Below are positions 14,301-26,300 of a DNA stretch of 64,000 bases, in pieces (the stretch's first letter is position 1; each line of letters begins with the position of its first letter). Origin of the DNA: Camarhynchus parvulus (lineage: Eukaryota; Chordata; Aves; Passeriformes; Thraupidae); NCBI RefSeq assembly GCF_901933205.1, contig NC_044577.1, forward strand, positions 124,001-188,000, read 5' to 3'. Made by a program: the position numbers and the translations under genes. The notes beneath the pieces were generated by a model. It was not told the origin of the DNA and did not search any database. It worked only from the letters and a program-made list of their open reading frames with translations.

Positions 14301-17300
14301 ATAGAGTGAAATGTCTATTTTGGGACAACAATCTGCTGTCTAATCTCTATCACTTTATGAATTTGGGAAGACCCACCCCCAGATTGAAGCCAAGCCTGGT
14401 GGAGGCTTTTTGGAGTGGGGGCACCTCCCCATTTTCCTGCTTGCAGTGAAAAATAAGTGAGTACGCACAAGGATTTCACAGCTACTCAGTGGAAATCTCA
14501 CCTTGACCCGCTCGTCTTTGCTCAGGCGGTCGATGACTTTGATGATAAAGTCCTTGGCAATCTGGAAGTTCTGCAGGCCAATGCTCTCTGAGCTGTCCAA
14601 CACAAACAGGAGGTCGACGGGACCACAGGTGCACTCTGGAGCAAGGCACAGGAGCGGAAGGACATGTTTTTCAGGGAAGCATTTCTAAAGGAAGTAGCTG
14701 ATGCCTGCTGCAGGCCTGCCCAGCTGGGTGCCTGTGCCCCAAAGCACAGTGTAAAACAATGCAGGAAAATTAGCTGCATAGGAGACTTGAGAGCCAGTTT
14801 ATGATTTTTTCCATGTGCATTTGCTCCTTAATAAGACATGCGGCATTTTCAGGCTGTGAGTACCCTCAAACCACCCAGTAATTATTCCATAACCCATTCC
14901 CTCATAAGCCTTCTCACGTCTTCCATTCACCCAGCCCAGCAGGACAGAGGTGGCACTGGTGGTCTGGAGGAGGCTGACTCAGTTTGCTCCCCTCTTCCTC
15001 ATTATTTAAGAATATAATGTGCCCTTGGCTCTCCCTTCAAGCTTTTGGACTGCAAACCCAACCTATCAGGTCAGCATCACAGAATAAAGCCCAGCACATT
15101 CTTCTGCTGACCAGCACAAGATTTGGAAGGAAGAGAACAGAACTAGATCCACAGTGTGCCCAGAAGAGACATCCCAACTGTAAAATGGGCAGAGGAAATC
15201 CAGCCTGCTGGTACACAGGGCACCTTGACAGCTGTTTTCCAGTTGCAGAACCCAGCCACATCAGCCTCTAATCTGTGTGGCACTCTCAGAGATTGCTTCC
15301 TGGCCTCCCTTGCCCACCTCATACCTGGTTCTCCCTCAAAGGCTCTCGCTACATCTCCATGTAGTGAGAGCAGGGAGGGGAGGGGTGCAAGGAAGGAGAA
15401 GGACTAGCAGGTGTTTGCAGAGCAGCTTTGCCAAGTAACACTCACCGCAGCAAGCTAGAGGAAAAGGGAGAGAAAGAGACAACATTAAAATTCTTGACAA
15501 AAGGATTTTTCAGACCCTAATGCAGACTGCGGGTTTGCGTCTCTGCAAACCCACAGACACCTGGCCTGAACAATCCAAGCTCATGGAGGTTTCTCTCTCA
15601 CTTGAAATACCCAGATTCTTCCCCATTTCAGATTGTGATGCCCTGACCTGGAGCACCACACACACACACACACAGAGCTCTGTGTTGGCACATGCTGATG
15701 CATTCTTATTTAAACAAAATTAAAAGCTAAGTAAATCACCAGAATATAGAGCTTAAAGTCAGTTCTCCATGTACCCTGTGTCCTTCCAGCACTTCATTAC
15801 TGGCCATGGGCCAGAAGTCCTCTGCAGGAAATATGTGCTGCTTCTCCCCATGGCAGGACACCCCAAACCAGGCCCCCCCATTCCCAGGGGGGAATATTAG
15901 ACCATGATATTTAGAAAAAAAAAAGCATTGCAAAATGGGCCACTCAAAGACTTCTATACAACTTTGCTCATGTTTTCCCTGTACAGAACCACAGACAAAC
16001 CAGTCTATGCCACATACAAGTGAGACACATTTGTATGAGCTACTCTAGAGATGGAGTTGGAGGTCTGTGGATCAAGGACACTTAATTGTGGCCCATGAAA
16101 GCGGAGAGATGCCCATGGATGGCATTCCACTGCCTGAGGACAGGGAAAAGCAGCTGCCTCTTGCTTAGCAAGGCACTGAGCAGGGTGGGAGGAGAGGTAC
16201 AGGGATACTCACAGCACATCTTCATGATGATGTCCAAGATTTCACATTCCTGAAAACAGAGGAAAAGAAATGTTTGATTAACAGCAGAAGCAATGCATAG
16301 AGCAGGCCAGCAGGCAGCACCCCAATCCTGTCCCACTCACATCTGGTCCTGGAGGCCCCACAGGTCCTGGTGGTCCCTGTCAGACAGAAGCACAGAGGAG
16401 TTAGAGGAGCAGTCAGTCCTATCTGTGGTGTACTCTAATGGCACCTTGCCAAGCAATGCAGAGTTGTGAAAAGCCTCTTGGCTTCCCAGTTGCTGGCCCC
16501 TGTACTGGGCTTGGAGAAGGAATATCTGCTTGTTTGCATGATTCCCTGCTGCTGCACGGAGGTGGAAGGAGGAGATCCACTTCCACATGTGCTGCGCACA
16601 CACAGGTGGGAAGGCAGCGAGCACACACAGTGTGTGCATGGCTTGGTGTTGCTCCCAGAGCACCCAGAGCATGCAGGGATGGAGGGATGGATGGAGGGAT
16701 GGTGGGATGCATGCCACTGGGACCAGCCCTGACAGGATCCTTACTTACCGGGGGACCTTCACGTCCCCTGTGGCCCTTTGCTCCTTTGATGCCACTGGGC
16801 CCAGGGGTCAGGTTCTGGAAGGAAAACAAAACCAAAACTCATAAATCTGTGTGTGTCAGGGGGCAGCCCTATCGCTGCCTGGGGGTCTCTGCACAAATCA
16901 CCAACGGGACGGCACTGCTGGAGAACGCGTCTCGAGCTGTTTATCTTCCAGCATCAGTGTCATTACATGGTTATGACAATGGGAAGATGCCAGCAGCTCA
17001 TGTTCCTGGCAGGAGACAAACTCACTTTAAAAGTTTTTTGACCAATCACACAAAGCAAAAGCATATTGACAGTACTTCTATCCAACCACTATGAGCACAC
17101 GTACCTTTAGTTAAAACAATGCTTGCTTATTTAGAATACAACACCTACTTGTAAACCTTAAGATACAATGCACAGGGCTCCATTATTAAGCCTAGAACTT
17201 CCTAATATCTCACTAGATAAACTTTTCTGTAGCTTAATGAGTTATTCTATCCAAGCATGAATACACAGACTATTGTTCTATTCGTCCTTACTTTCTACTT

Positions 17301-20300
17301 ATATAACTTTTCTACTGACGAATCTCATGGCTACTGCTTAGCTCTAATCACAGTTCTGCTGTCTCTGAGGCCTGCCTTTCACAGCTTTACCAAAACCCTC
17401 TGATTTTAAGGATTCCCACACAGCACCTTTCCCTCCAGATGTCTCATGAGCCCTGCTTCACCATTGAAGTGTTATCTGAAGTTGCTGTACCCAATTAAAT
17501 GAAGACTTGGAAGGGACACTGGGGAAATGTCCCTCCATGGGCCAGTGCTAAAGCTCAGATCCCCAGTGCCATCATCATCAGTGCCACCTGGAAGCCTACA
17601 AAGCCTTGCAGAGGTGATGCCCACCTCACCTTAACAAATGTGGAGGTTTGCCAGCTGTCAGACACAAAATGAACACCTGGAGGGAGCTCCCATTGCTATC
17701 CATCAGTCACTTCTCAGAGGCAAAGGCTGAAGATTTACAAAATCTGATGAGCTCTGGCCCATCATTGCCCAAGGCTCCTGCACTGTGCTCATAGGAAGAG
17801 AGGATTCACGTGATTACTCACATCATTGCCAGGGTCGCCAGCTTCCCCCTCATCACCTTTAGGTCCGACATAGCCTTTTGTTCCCTGAAAAACAGTATGG
17901 ATGAGACTGCTGCGTGACTAGCTGTTGCTGTCGTGTGAAGTTGGTGCTGGCATGTGGCGACCTCATGAGAGCTGGCTTGGGACAGGGGTGGAGAGCAGCA
18001 CACAGGCTCCCAGCACCAGATTTCAGTGCTCTCGATGACAAGAACTTCTTTGGTGGCTTTCACTGCTACAGAATCACGGAATTGTTTAGGTTGGAAAAAA
18101 CCTCTAAGATCAAATCCAAACATTAACCCAACACTAAATCAATCCCTCAGCACAGCATTATCCAGCTCCCCTGGGTGACATTCCCAACCCCAAACTCTGG
18201 CTCTGGGACTGCTTCAGAGAGCACCCAGCACAAGCTGCTGCCCCTGGGTGTTACAGCCAGAGCAGGACACTTCCACTGGAAGCATCCACTGCAGGGAGAG
18301 GTGGGCAGAGAGAAAAGAGAGTTCTGGAGATGCAGGTTGCTTCAGGGAGCCCATTCCAACATGCAGCTGACAGAGAAGTTCCAAGTGCCAAACCACCACC
18401 AAGGGTAAATCCTGTGTGGCCGAGGAAGCAGCACACTTACGTTAATGCCAGGGTTGCCTCTGTCTCCTGGCTGCCCCTGGGGATGGAGAAAAGGAAGTGT
18501 GTTAGGTTGGACAAGTAGACATAGTGGTATTACAGTTTCAAGGCAGCACAAAAAACTTACTGGGGCACCTGTGAATCCAATTGTGCCATTCCCAGGAGGA
18601 CCATCCTCACCCTGGAAAGGAAGGCAGACACAGATGAGATAAAGAAATGCAGACTCCTCAGATAGCGTGGCAGCAGGATGCTGGTCTCCTTGGACAGTGT
18701 ATCTATCTCCCCAGCAGTACCACTCACCCTTTCTCCCATCAGCCCAGGGTCCCCAGGCAGCCCAGGTGCTCCAGGCAATCCCTTTGGACCCTGAAAGAGG
18801 CAGAAGAAGGAGTCAAGCATTGCACAGCATCATCTGAGCTGGGAAAACAATGACTTCTGAGGCAACCAGCTACCAACACCAGCCCACCGTGGAAGTGTTC
18901 TGCTTATACAAGAGCAATGTGAGGATTGATGCCAGAAAGAAGTTCTTTACTCAGAGGCTGGGGAGGCCCTGGCACAGGTTGCCCAGACAGGCTGTGGCTG
19001 CCCCATTCCTGGAGGTGTTCCAGACCAGGTTGGACAGGGCTTGGAGTAACTTGAGATAGAGGGTGTCCCTGCCCATGGCAGGGGGGGAACAGGATGAGCT
19101 TTAAGGTCACTCCCAGCCCAAACTAGGATCCAAACTAGGATCAAATGTTCTAGGACTTCTATGTAAGCCAACAGCTGTGCTTGGCTTCCATTTGCTCCCC
19201 ACCCTGGGGATCAAACCTGCTGGCAGATTCAGGTGGCTGCCCCTAGACAGCATCTTCCCCAGCTCTTGTGACGGGAAGCTCTTTGGTTTGTGGTGTAGCT
19301 ATAACCTCTCCAAGAAATGACCTGAGGGAGGTGGGGGAAAAGGCAGCTGTGGCCTGAAGGACCCATGGAAATGCCTGGATGTGTCTGCCAGGAAGCCAGT
19401 ACTGGAGCCTCTACCAATAGGTTCAGTAGCATTCCAGTATCCATGGGATTTGGGGAAAGCCCTAACGGGCAGCACCTGCTGCACGTCCCTGCATCCCCTC
19501 CGTGCAGAAGAAGCGATGATGAAGCAGCACTGACCTCACTGCCGGGGGGGCCATCATCTCCCCTGTAGCCTTTGGGTCCTGAAGGTCCAGGCTCACCCTA
19601 GGGAAACACAGAAAGTTCTCTCAAAGGGGCTTTCTCTTGCTGCCACTCCTGCCCTGAAGGGCTGGTTCCTTTGTTTTGTGGTTTGATGGCTAGAGGTGCT
19701 CATTGGCAAGTTAGGTCCACCTTGGAAAGCCTCAGAATGGACCTATAGATGAGGGTGAATACTGATGGGGAGGTGCTTCAGGAGCCATGTCTGGCTTCTC
19801 CTTTTCCTCCTTCCTCCTTTAACACCATTTTCTCTGTGAAACCCTGTGGGAGGTAGATCCCTGCTGAGCATGAACCAAACCCAAAATCTTTCTGGGCTGA
19901 GGTGTGACACTGCAGGTATGGGCCACACATCATGTGCTTTTAGTGGCAGCCAAGGCCCCCAAAGCCATCCCTCTCCTTCAGAGCTCACCCCTGTAACCGA
20001 GGACCTGGTGGGAAGAGGACCAGGGAGGATGGGCTGATGCTTTCCAGCATCAAAGCACAGCTGTGTGGCACAGTGGCACCTCATCAGCCGTGACACAGGT
20101 GCCCCTGGAGGACGGTCCTTGGTGCAAGCACATCACCCTGAAGGTGACACAAACCTCCGTGTGCCTTCTGGCTTGGACGAGTCTGGGTCCCAGCCAGGGT
20201 GGCTCTGGGGGGTTTCTCTTCTCGGGAGGCTGCAGAGCCCTGGCAGCGTGTGCTGGAACAGACCAAAGCTGTCACGCTCCCACATCCCATCTGGGCAGCG

Positions 20301-23300
20301 GCTGCTTGCTCCACCAGCTGCAGGGCTGGCCAGAGGCACCACGAGACAGGAGAAGAGGCAGGAGGAGGGCTCTTTTCTCTGAGAGCTCCACAGATGCCCA
20401 AGGGAGCCCCTCCACCTCCTACTCAGTGCTCACAGCCCTTTGCAGGGTTTGCTTTCCAGGAGGTGAGATATGATGGTGGACAATGAGCGGGTAGTGATGC
20501 TGTGCCATCTCATCAAATATTCAGGCAGTATTTTGTGTGGAGCTGAGGGTGCAGCCAGTCCCCAGGCAATGGAGAGGACAGAGGGATGCAGAGACCTGGT
20601 GCTGAACATCCATACATGTCATACACACCCTTCTCCCAAGGAAAGGTGTCCTTGTGGGCGCAGAAAATTTAAAATAGCACAGTGCAGAGCACTGAACTGC
20701 TTCAAGGCATGTGACCTTATTTCTGCACAAAAGCCCAGAAGAGAGAAATCTTGGAAGGAAGGACAGGAACTTGTGATCCTCCACACCAGCCAAGGCTGGA
20801 GCCACGGCACCCTTGGCTCACACTGGCCACTCTCATCCTCACTGCAGCCACACAGCGCAAATCCCTCATGGCCTTGGAGGAGTTTATGATGGATGATGCA
20901 GGATTTTGGGTGAGTATATCTTGTCCACTACTTCTCTGGATGCAAAGAGCATGCGACAGAAGGGATGGGCACCATGGCCAGGAATAGAGAAGGGCCACCA
21001 GACCTGTCCCATGAGGCTCAGGGAAAGAGCGTGCTGGCCTTTAGCTTCTCTCAGATAGAAACAGGGTGAAAGGGAGTCATAGGTTAGCAGGAGCACTTTC
21101 CCCTTGCCAAGAGAAACACACTCCAAGGTCCAGAGCTCACAGATAACACAGCTTGAAAAATACTTGTGTTTGCCAAGGTCCCACTCTTACCCAAACCTAA
21201 TTACACATTTATTTTTAATTTGGCCAAACACAAGCATTTTTCCTCAGCTCATGGAAAAATCACCCTCACTTTGCAACTGCTGTTCAAATCTCCCTGGAGT
21301 GGTGGGAGCAGTGGGGCAGCCTCTGGCCTGGGGAGGCACTGGAGCTGCTTTTGTAATGCTTCCCTCCCTGACAGGGGTTTGATTCAAGTTCAGTGGTGGG
21401 GAGGGAAAACTGGTGGCCCACAGGAGACGCCATTCTTTCTCCTCTTCCTCCCCAACAGGAAAGGCTGGCTGAAAGTAGGATCTGTCCCAGCCTGGCTCCC
21501 CATCACGCTTGCATCAAATTTTTGTCTTCTACATGATCTTTCTCCTGCCTGGAACCTGGAATGTGCCTCTACCACACAGAGGTAGAGGCAGCCGGGGCTC
21601 CAGCCCCAGCCTCTTTTGCTGGCACCAGCCTGCAGCACTGATCAGTGGATCGTTACATGCACACATCTGAAGAGTTGCTTTCCCACCAGGGCCAGCTCCC
21701 AAAAAGACACCTGAGGAAGCTGGATTCTGCCAAACTCTCTCTGCACAGTGCAGGTTTGACATGGGCAACACCCATGCTGGGGACAATATGAATTCAACAG
21801 CCCCCCCTTCATGTTCTGCAGTCCAGATCTTCTCCAAAGGCTCTCCAACACCTGGCCAAGGAGAAAGGAGTTTAAAAGCTGTCTCACATCTGTCTGCATG
21901 CTGGCCTCCATGCTTCACCTCTTGTGGGAGTGCTGCTCTGCCAGCGTGGGAGGGTTATCTTGATACATTCCTCTATCGTGGGATCCATCAAAACTCCGAC
22001 TGTGTGAGTAAATGGGGAGTTGTCCTACAGAGCCCATTTCAAGGGTGATGTCAAAGTGTGCTTGCTCAGGTGCAAATATCCTATTGGCCATTGCAATCAG
22101 TGCCATGGCCATGAAGGAATGACCCAGCAACACCTCCAGACCTCAAGTTAGCAGTTGGGAAGAAGGAGCCTTCAACTGCGCAGGGGACAGAAGCCTTCCT
22201 CAGGCTGGAGGTGGTCAACCCTGCTCTCCAGCAAGCCTGTGGAGTCTGACATCTGTTCCTTGAGGCACACAAGGCACAGGCAGACCCCAGAGCCGGAGGG
22301 TCACACCTTGCAGCCAGCAGACTGGAGGAACACTGGCTCTGGGAGAGGCTGTCTCTGCAGGATGCCGAGGGTGTCAGGGATACCGCTGGGGCCACGTCAG
22401 GATATCCTCACTGACACAAGATGTGTCACTGACAGCCCTGAGTGAAGTGAGCAGTTTCTGGCCCCAGGCCTGCACATTTTGTGTGTGGCTGCATCTTGCA
22501 CTTGCCAGTTTCCAGTTCTGTCAGATGTGTTGGCATCTGTTTCCATGGGATTGGGAAATGGTGTGCAGGTTGCTCTGCCCGCAGCCCAGCAGCTAAGTCT
22601 CCATTTTTTTGGTCCTGTTCATATCCCGGATTCTCATAGAAATCCCTGCCCTTCTTCACCAGCTTTGCCTCCTGGTCTAGAAGATGCTGAGAAGTTGCCC
22701 CAAGATGCTGTGGCATCAGTTAAACTTCCCATCCCACTCTCCCTGATGTCCCAAACACTTCCATCTAAGATCCAGAAGGTAAAACCAAGCTCTTACCTGG
22801 TCGCCAGGTGGACCGAGGGGTCCTTCCCGCCCTTGGTCACCAGGTGGTCCTGGCTCTCCCTGAAAACACACACAGAGGAGCAGGTGTGGGTGCAAAGGGA
22901 CCTGTGTGCAATGGGGAGCAGGGGTGCAGCACCCACAGTGGGATGGAAACGCAGCCATCCAAACAGGCAAGGATTTGAGGCAGATTGAGGAATTGAGTAG
23001 GGAGCTGTCAGAGATGGAGGAAGATAAAGACAGGCTAGTGTGGCCACACTGAATCCAAGAAGATAGGCCTAAGAGGAAGGCCGTGTGAGGCTTGCATCTA
23101 GGGGACGTTTTCCCACCCATTTTGTGCCACAAAAGCAGAAGCGTGGAGAGATTCATCTTTTGCAGATACACAGAGCTGGCCCTGGACCCAAACTAGCCAC
23201 ACTCTGCACCCATGGAGGAGCACAGCTTCCAGGATAGCTGCATCCTTCCTCCAGCCTGCCATCCCTATGGAGCTTAGGGGATTTCCATGGGAATGAGGCA

Positions 23301-26300
23301 CAGATGAAGACAGACACCCTCACCTCTCACTCCCCTCTCCTTTGTTAACACTCAGAAGCCTGAGCCAAGGCTCTTTGCAGAGAACTTGTAGGGCACAGAA
23401 AACCTGAGTCTCAGTGGTTTTGCACCCCATCAGTTCCAGTAGAAGGAAATACCCCATGGACATGGCTCAGTTCTCTTTCACTGAACAGCCTTCCACAAAT
23501 CCAGCAGAGCTGCATCCCAACAGGGCAGTGTGACTGCCAGGCCAAGGCTGGCTCTGCAGCACCTTCCTCATCCAGACACATAGCCAGGAACAAACAAGCC
23601 AGGGAGGCAGAGGAGAGGAGAATTTGGGGGAAGCGGTTGAGAGGTTGGTGACCTAAAGCTGTTGTTTGCAACCTAGAAGCGTCCAGATGCATAAGCCAAA
23701 CAGCAAATATAAAACCCAACTTCCAAATGGCCCTGAGACATTTCTGGCAAGGTTGCACAGCCTCGTGCTTGGACTCAAAGTTGGAAGGAAGCAGCCCATC
23801 GTCTGCTGAACAATTTAACTGCAGGACACTGGCGTGCCTTCATCTCCCGCACATCTGCCCCGCACACCCCGTGCAGCAACGCTGACGCTCCCTGAGCAGT
23901 AAACAGGAAGGGGGAGGCTGCCAGAGGCCCCCCTGAGCCAGAGCTGCCCCCTCCCGAGGCAGGCCTTTGCCCCCCTCCAAGCTGGTGCTGTGTCCTGGCT
24001 GTCCTCGCTGCAGGGACAGGAAATGAGTGGTGCAAGGGTGGACGGCATGATGGGATGCTGCTCCGGGACGCCCTGGCTCCCCACGCCCCGCACAGAGCGC
24101 CCCTTGCCCCTCCCTGTGGCGTGTGGCACGGCTGTTGCTCGCCACATGTTTGTCCTGGCCTGCTGAGGGTTCCTGCCTGTCCCTCCCACGCTCACGCTTG
24201 ATGACTCACCCCAGCAGGCTGGAAACATACTTTCCTAGTGATTCCCACTCAAAAGGGGAGGGAAGAGTGTTTTCCCTTCCATCCATGCCCACTCATGCTG
24301 GCCTGCTGCTGATTGTACCTGCGCCCTCCTACCCGAGCCACTGGTAGCTCACGCAGCCCCTGAGCACACAGAGGAGGACCCCTTGACTCCTTCCTCTTCA
24401 TTAACTAGTTTTCCAGTTGTGAGAGAGGAATTGACAGCTGTTCACTTGCTCTTGGCTTGCTGGGCATGCTCTCCTCTGGATTTTGGCTGTTTTGTGATCA
24501 CCTGCCAGCAAAAGGGGCAACAGCAGATCCCTCCCAAACTGGCATGCCAAGGCACGGAGCTTGCCTGCTGGCCCAGATGCTGGTGGAGTTAGCTACGGGA
24601 CACCTATTCCCAGCCCCTGGCTTCCAAGCATCACCCCTCTTGCAAGCAAATGTAGAAGGCTGCCCTGCGGGTGCAGTTACCGGCTGTCCTCTGGGCCCAC
24701 GGTCACCCGGCGAGCCTGGGGCTCCTCTCTCCCCATTGCTGCCCTGCAAAGAGAGGGTGGCATCACAAAACCAGGGCCTGTTCCCAGCAGGCCAAAGCCC
24801 TCCTTCACTGCCCACCTCTGAGCAGGCTCAGCCCCAGGCCCCCTCCTCCTCTTCCAGAGGGTACCAGCCCCTGCCCGGGGGGGTGAGGGGTGCTCTCACT
24901 TACCCGCTCTCCAGGAGGACCATCCTCACCTAGAGCACCCTGTGGAGAAACAAGAGGGGTGGTCAGGGGGTGGGGATGGCCAGCAAGCACACACAGGGGA
25001 ATCACAGGTAGAGAACTCACCTCGTCACCAGTCTCTCCAGCTGGTCCAGGCTCACCTCGGTTCCCAGGGGCTCCCTGCAAGGCACGGGGATGCACACAAG
25101 AGGTCAGACAGTTCTGGATCAAAGCCCTGCACGCTTGAAGAGCTTTGGGCAAACTATGCTTCAAAGCCCAGGCTGTAGCAGGGGTCCTCTCACAGAGAGC
25201 AAGAGGATGTTCACACAAGGGTGCTTCTTCACCCACCTTCTCTCCAGGGTTGCCAGGAATCCCCTGCCGGCCAGGCTTTCCATCATTCCCAGGCTCCCCC
25301 TTCACAAGAACACAAGGCACCATCAAGACTGCATCCAGCAGTGCATTTCAGTTCCCACAGCACAGAGGCTGTCAGGAGCCACAGTGCACCCCAAGCCTCT
25401 TTCAGGGTTTTGCTGTCTCCCCATCCCAACAGATCCCTCTCTACTCCACTCCCAGTGAAAGCCACCTTTTCACAGCACTCCCCTGAAATCTCAGGGATGA
25501 TTTGTGCCAGGCTTGTGGGCACCCTTGAACCGTGGGTACACTGTAGGTGATGGGAGCCTCCTCTAGTGAAGAGGCCAGGTTGGACAGGGCTTGGAGCAAC
25601 CTAGTCTAGTGGAAGGTTCCACCTGCCATGGCAGGGGTGGAATGAGGTGGACTTTAAGGTCCCTTCCCATCCAAACCATTCTGATTCTGCGATAGTCTTG
25701 CCCCAGTCAGTGCAAGCAATTTCCACCTCTTCCTCCTGCATCCCTCCTCTGCGTGATGCTGGGCAGAGCAACTCACCTTTGCTCCCTTGGGTCCAAAAGC
25801 ACCAGGATCTCCCTTTGGTCCAGGCGGGCCTTGAGGTCCCTGTTGAAATTAAAGGCAGTGTCACTGAAACCTGAACTGGTGACACCATCTGCAGGAAACT
25901 GGGCATGGACTGAGCATCCCAGCAGCCTGGCAGGCGGCTCCTGGTTGGGATGGACGGGAGGGATATGGCCAGAAGGGACTCCTGCACTATGGAGCTGTGC
26001 CAGCAATGCTGCACCCACATTGCTGAAACACTTCTGAAGCTCAGAGGAAAATGATGGAAAAGGTGGTTTTGGGCTGCTGTAGCTGGACTACAGTGACATT
26101 GGTGCCACCACAAATGTGTCATCCCGGAAGCATGGAAAAGGCAGGGAAACTGGGAAAATGCAATGTCAGGTGGCCCCAGGGCAACTGAGGACAGCTTCCA
26201 GGCAAGGATGAGGCAGAGTGCCCCAGGGTCAGCCCCGAGGTGCCATGCCTGGGATATAAGCATCACACATTTCCAAGCAATTCCCTATTTCCACACACCA

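Noticed and set aside
16438..17094. 218-codon open frame on the plus strand in COL6A1 introns
   Set aside because: It crosses a helix exon in antisense and a retroviral LTR end; chance frame in GC-rich sequence.
19598..22796. Search for a missing triple-helix exon in the 3.2-kb intron
   Set aside because: The 20 helix exons already match the human series one for one, so no exon is missing.
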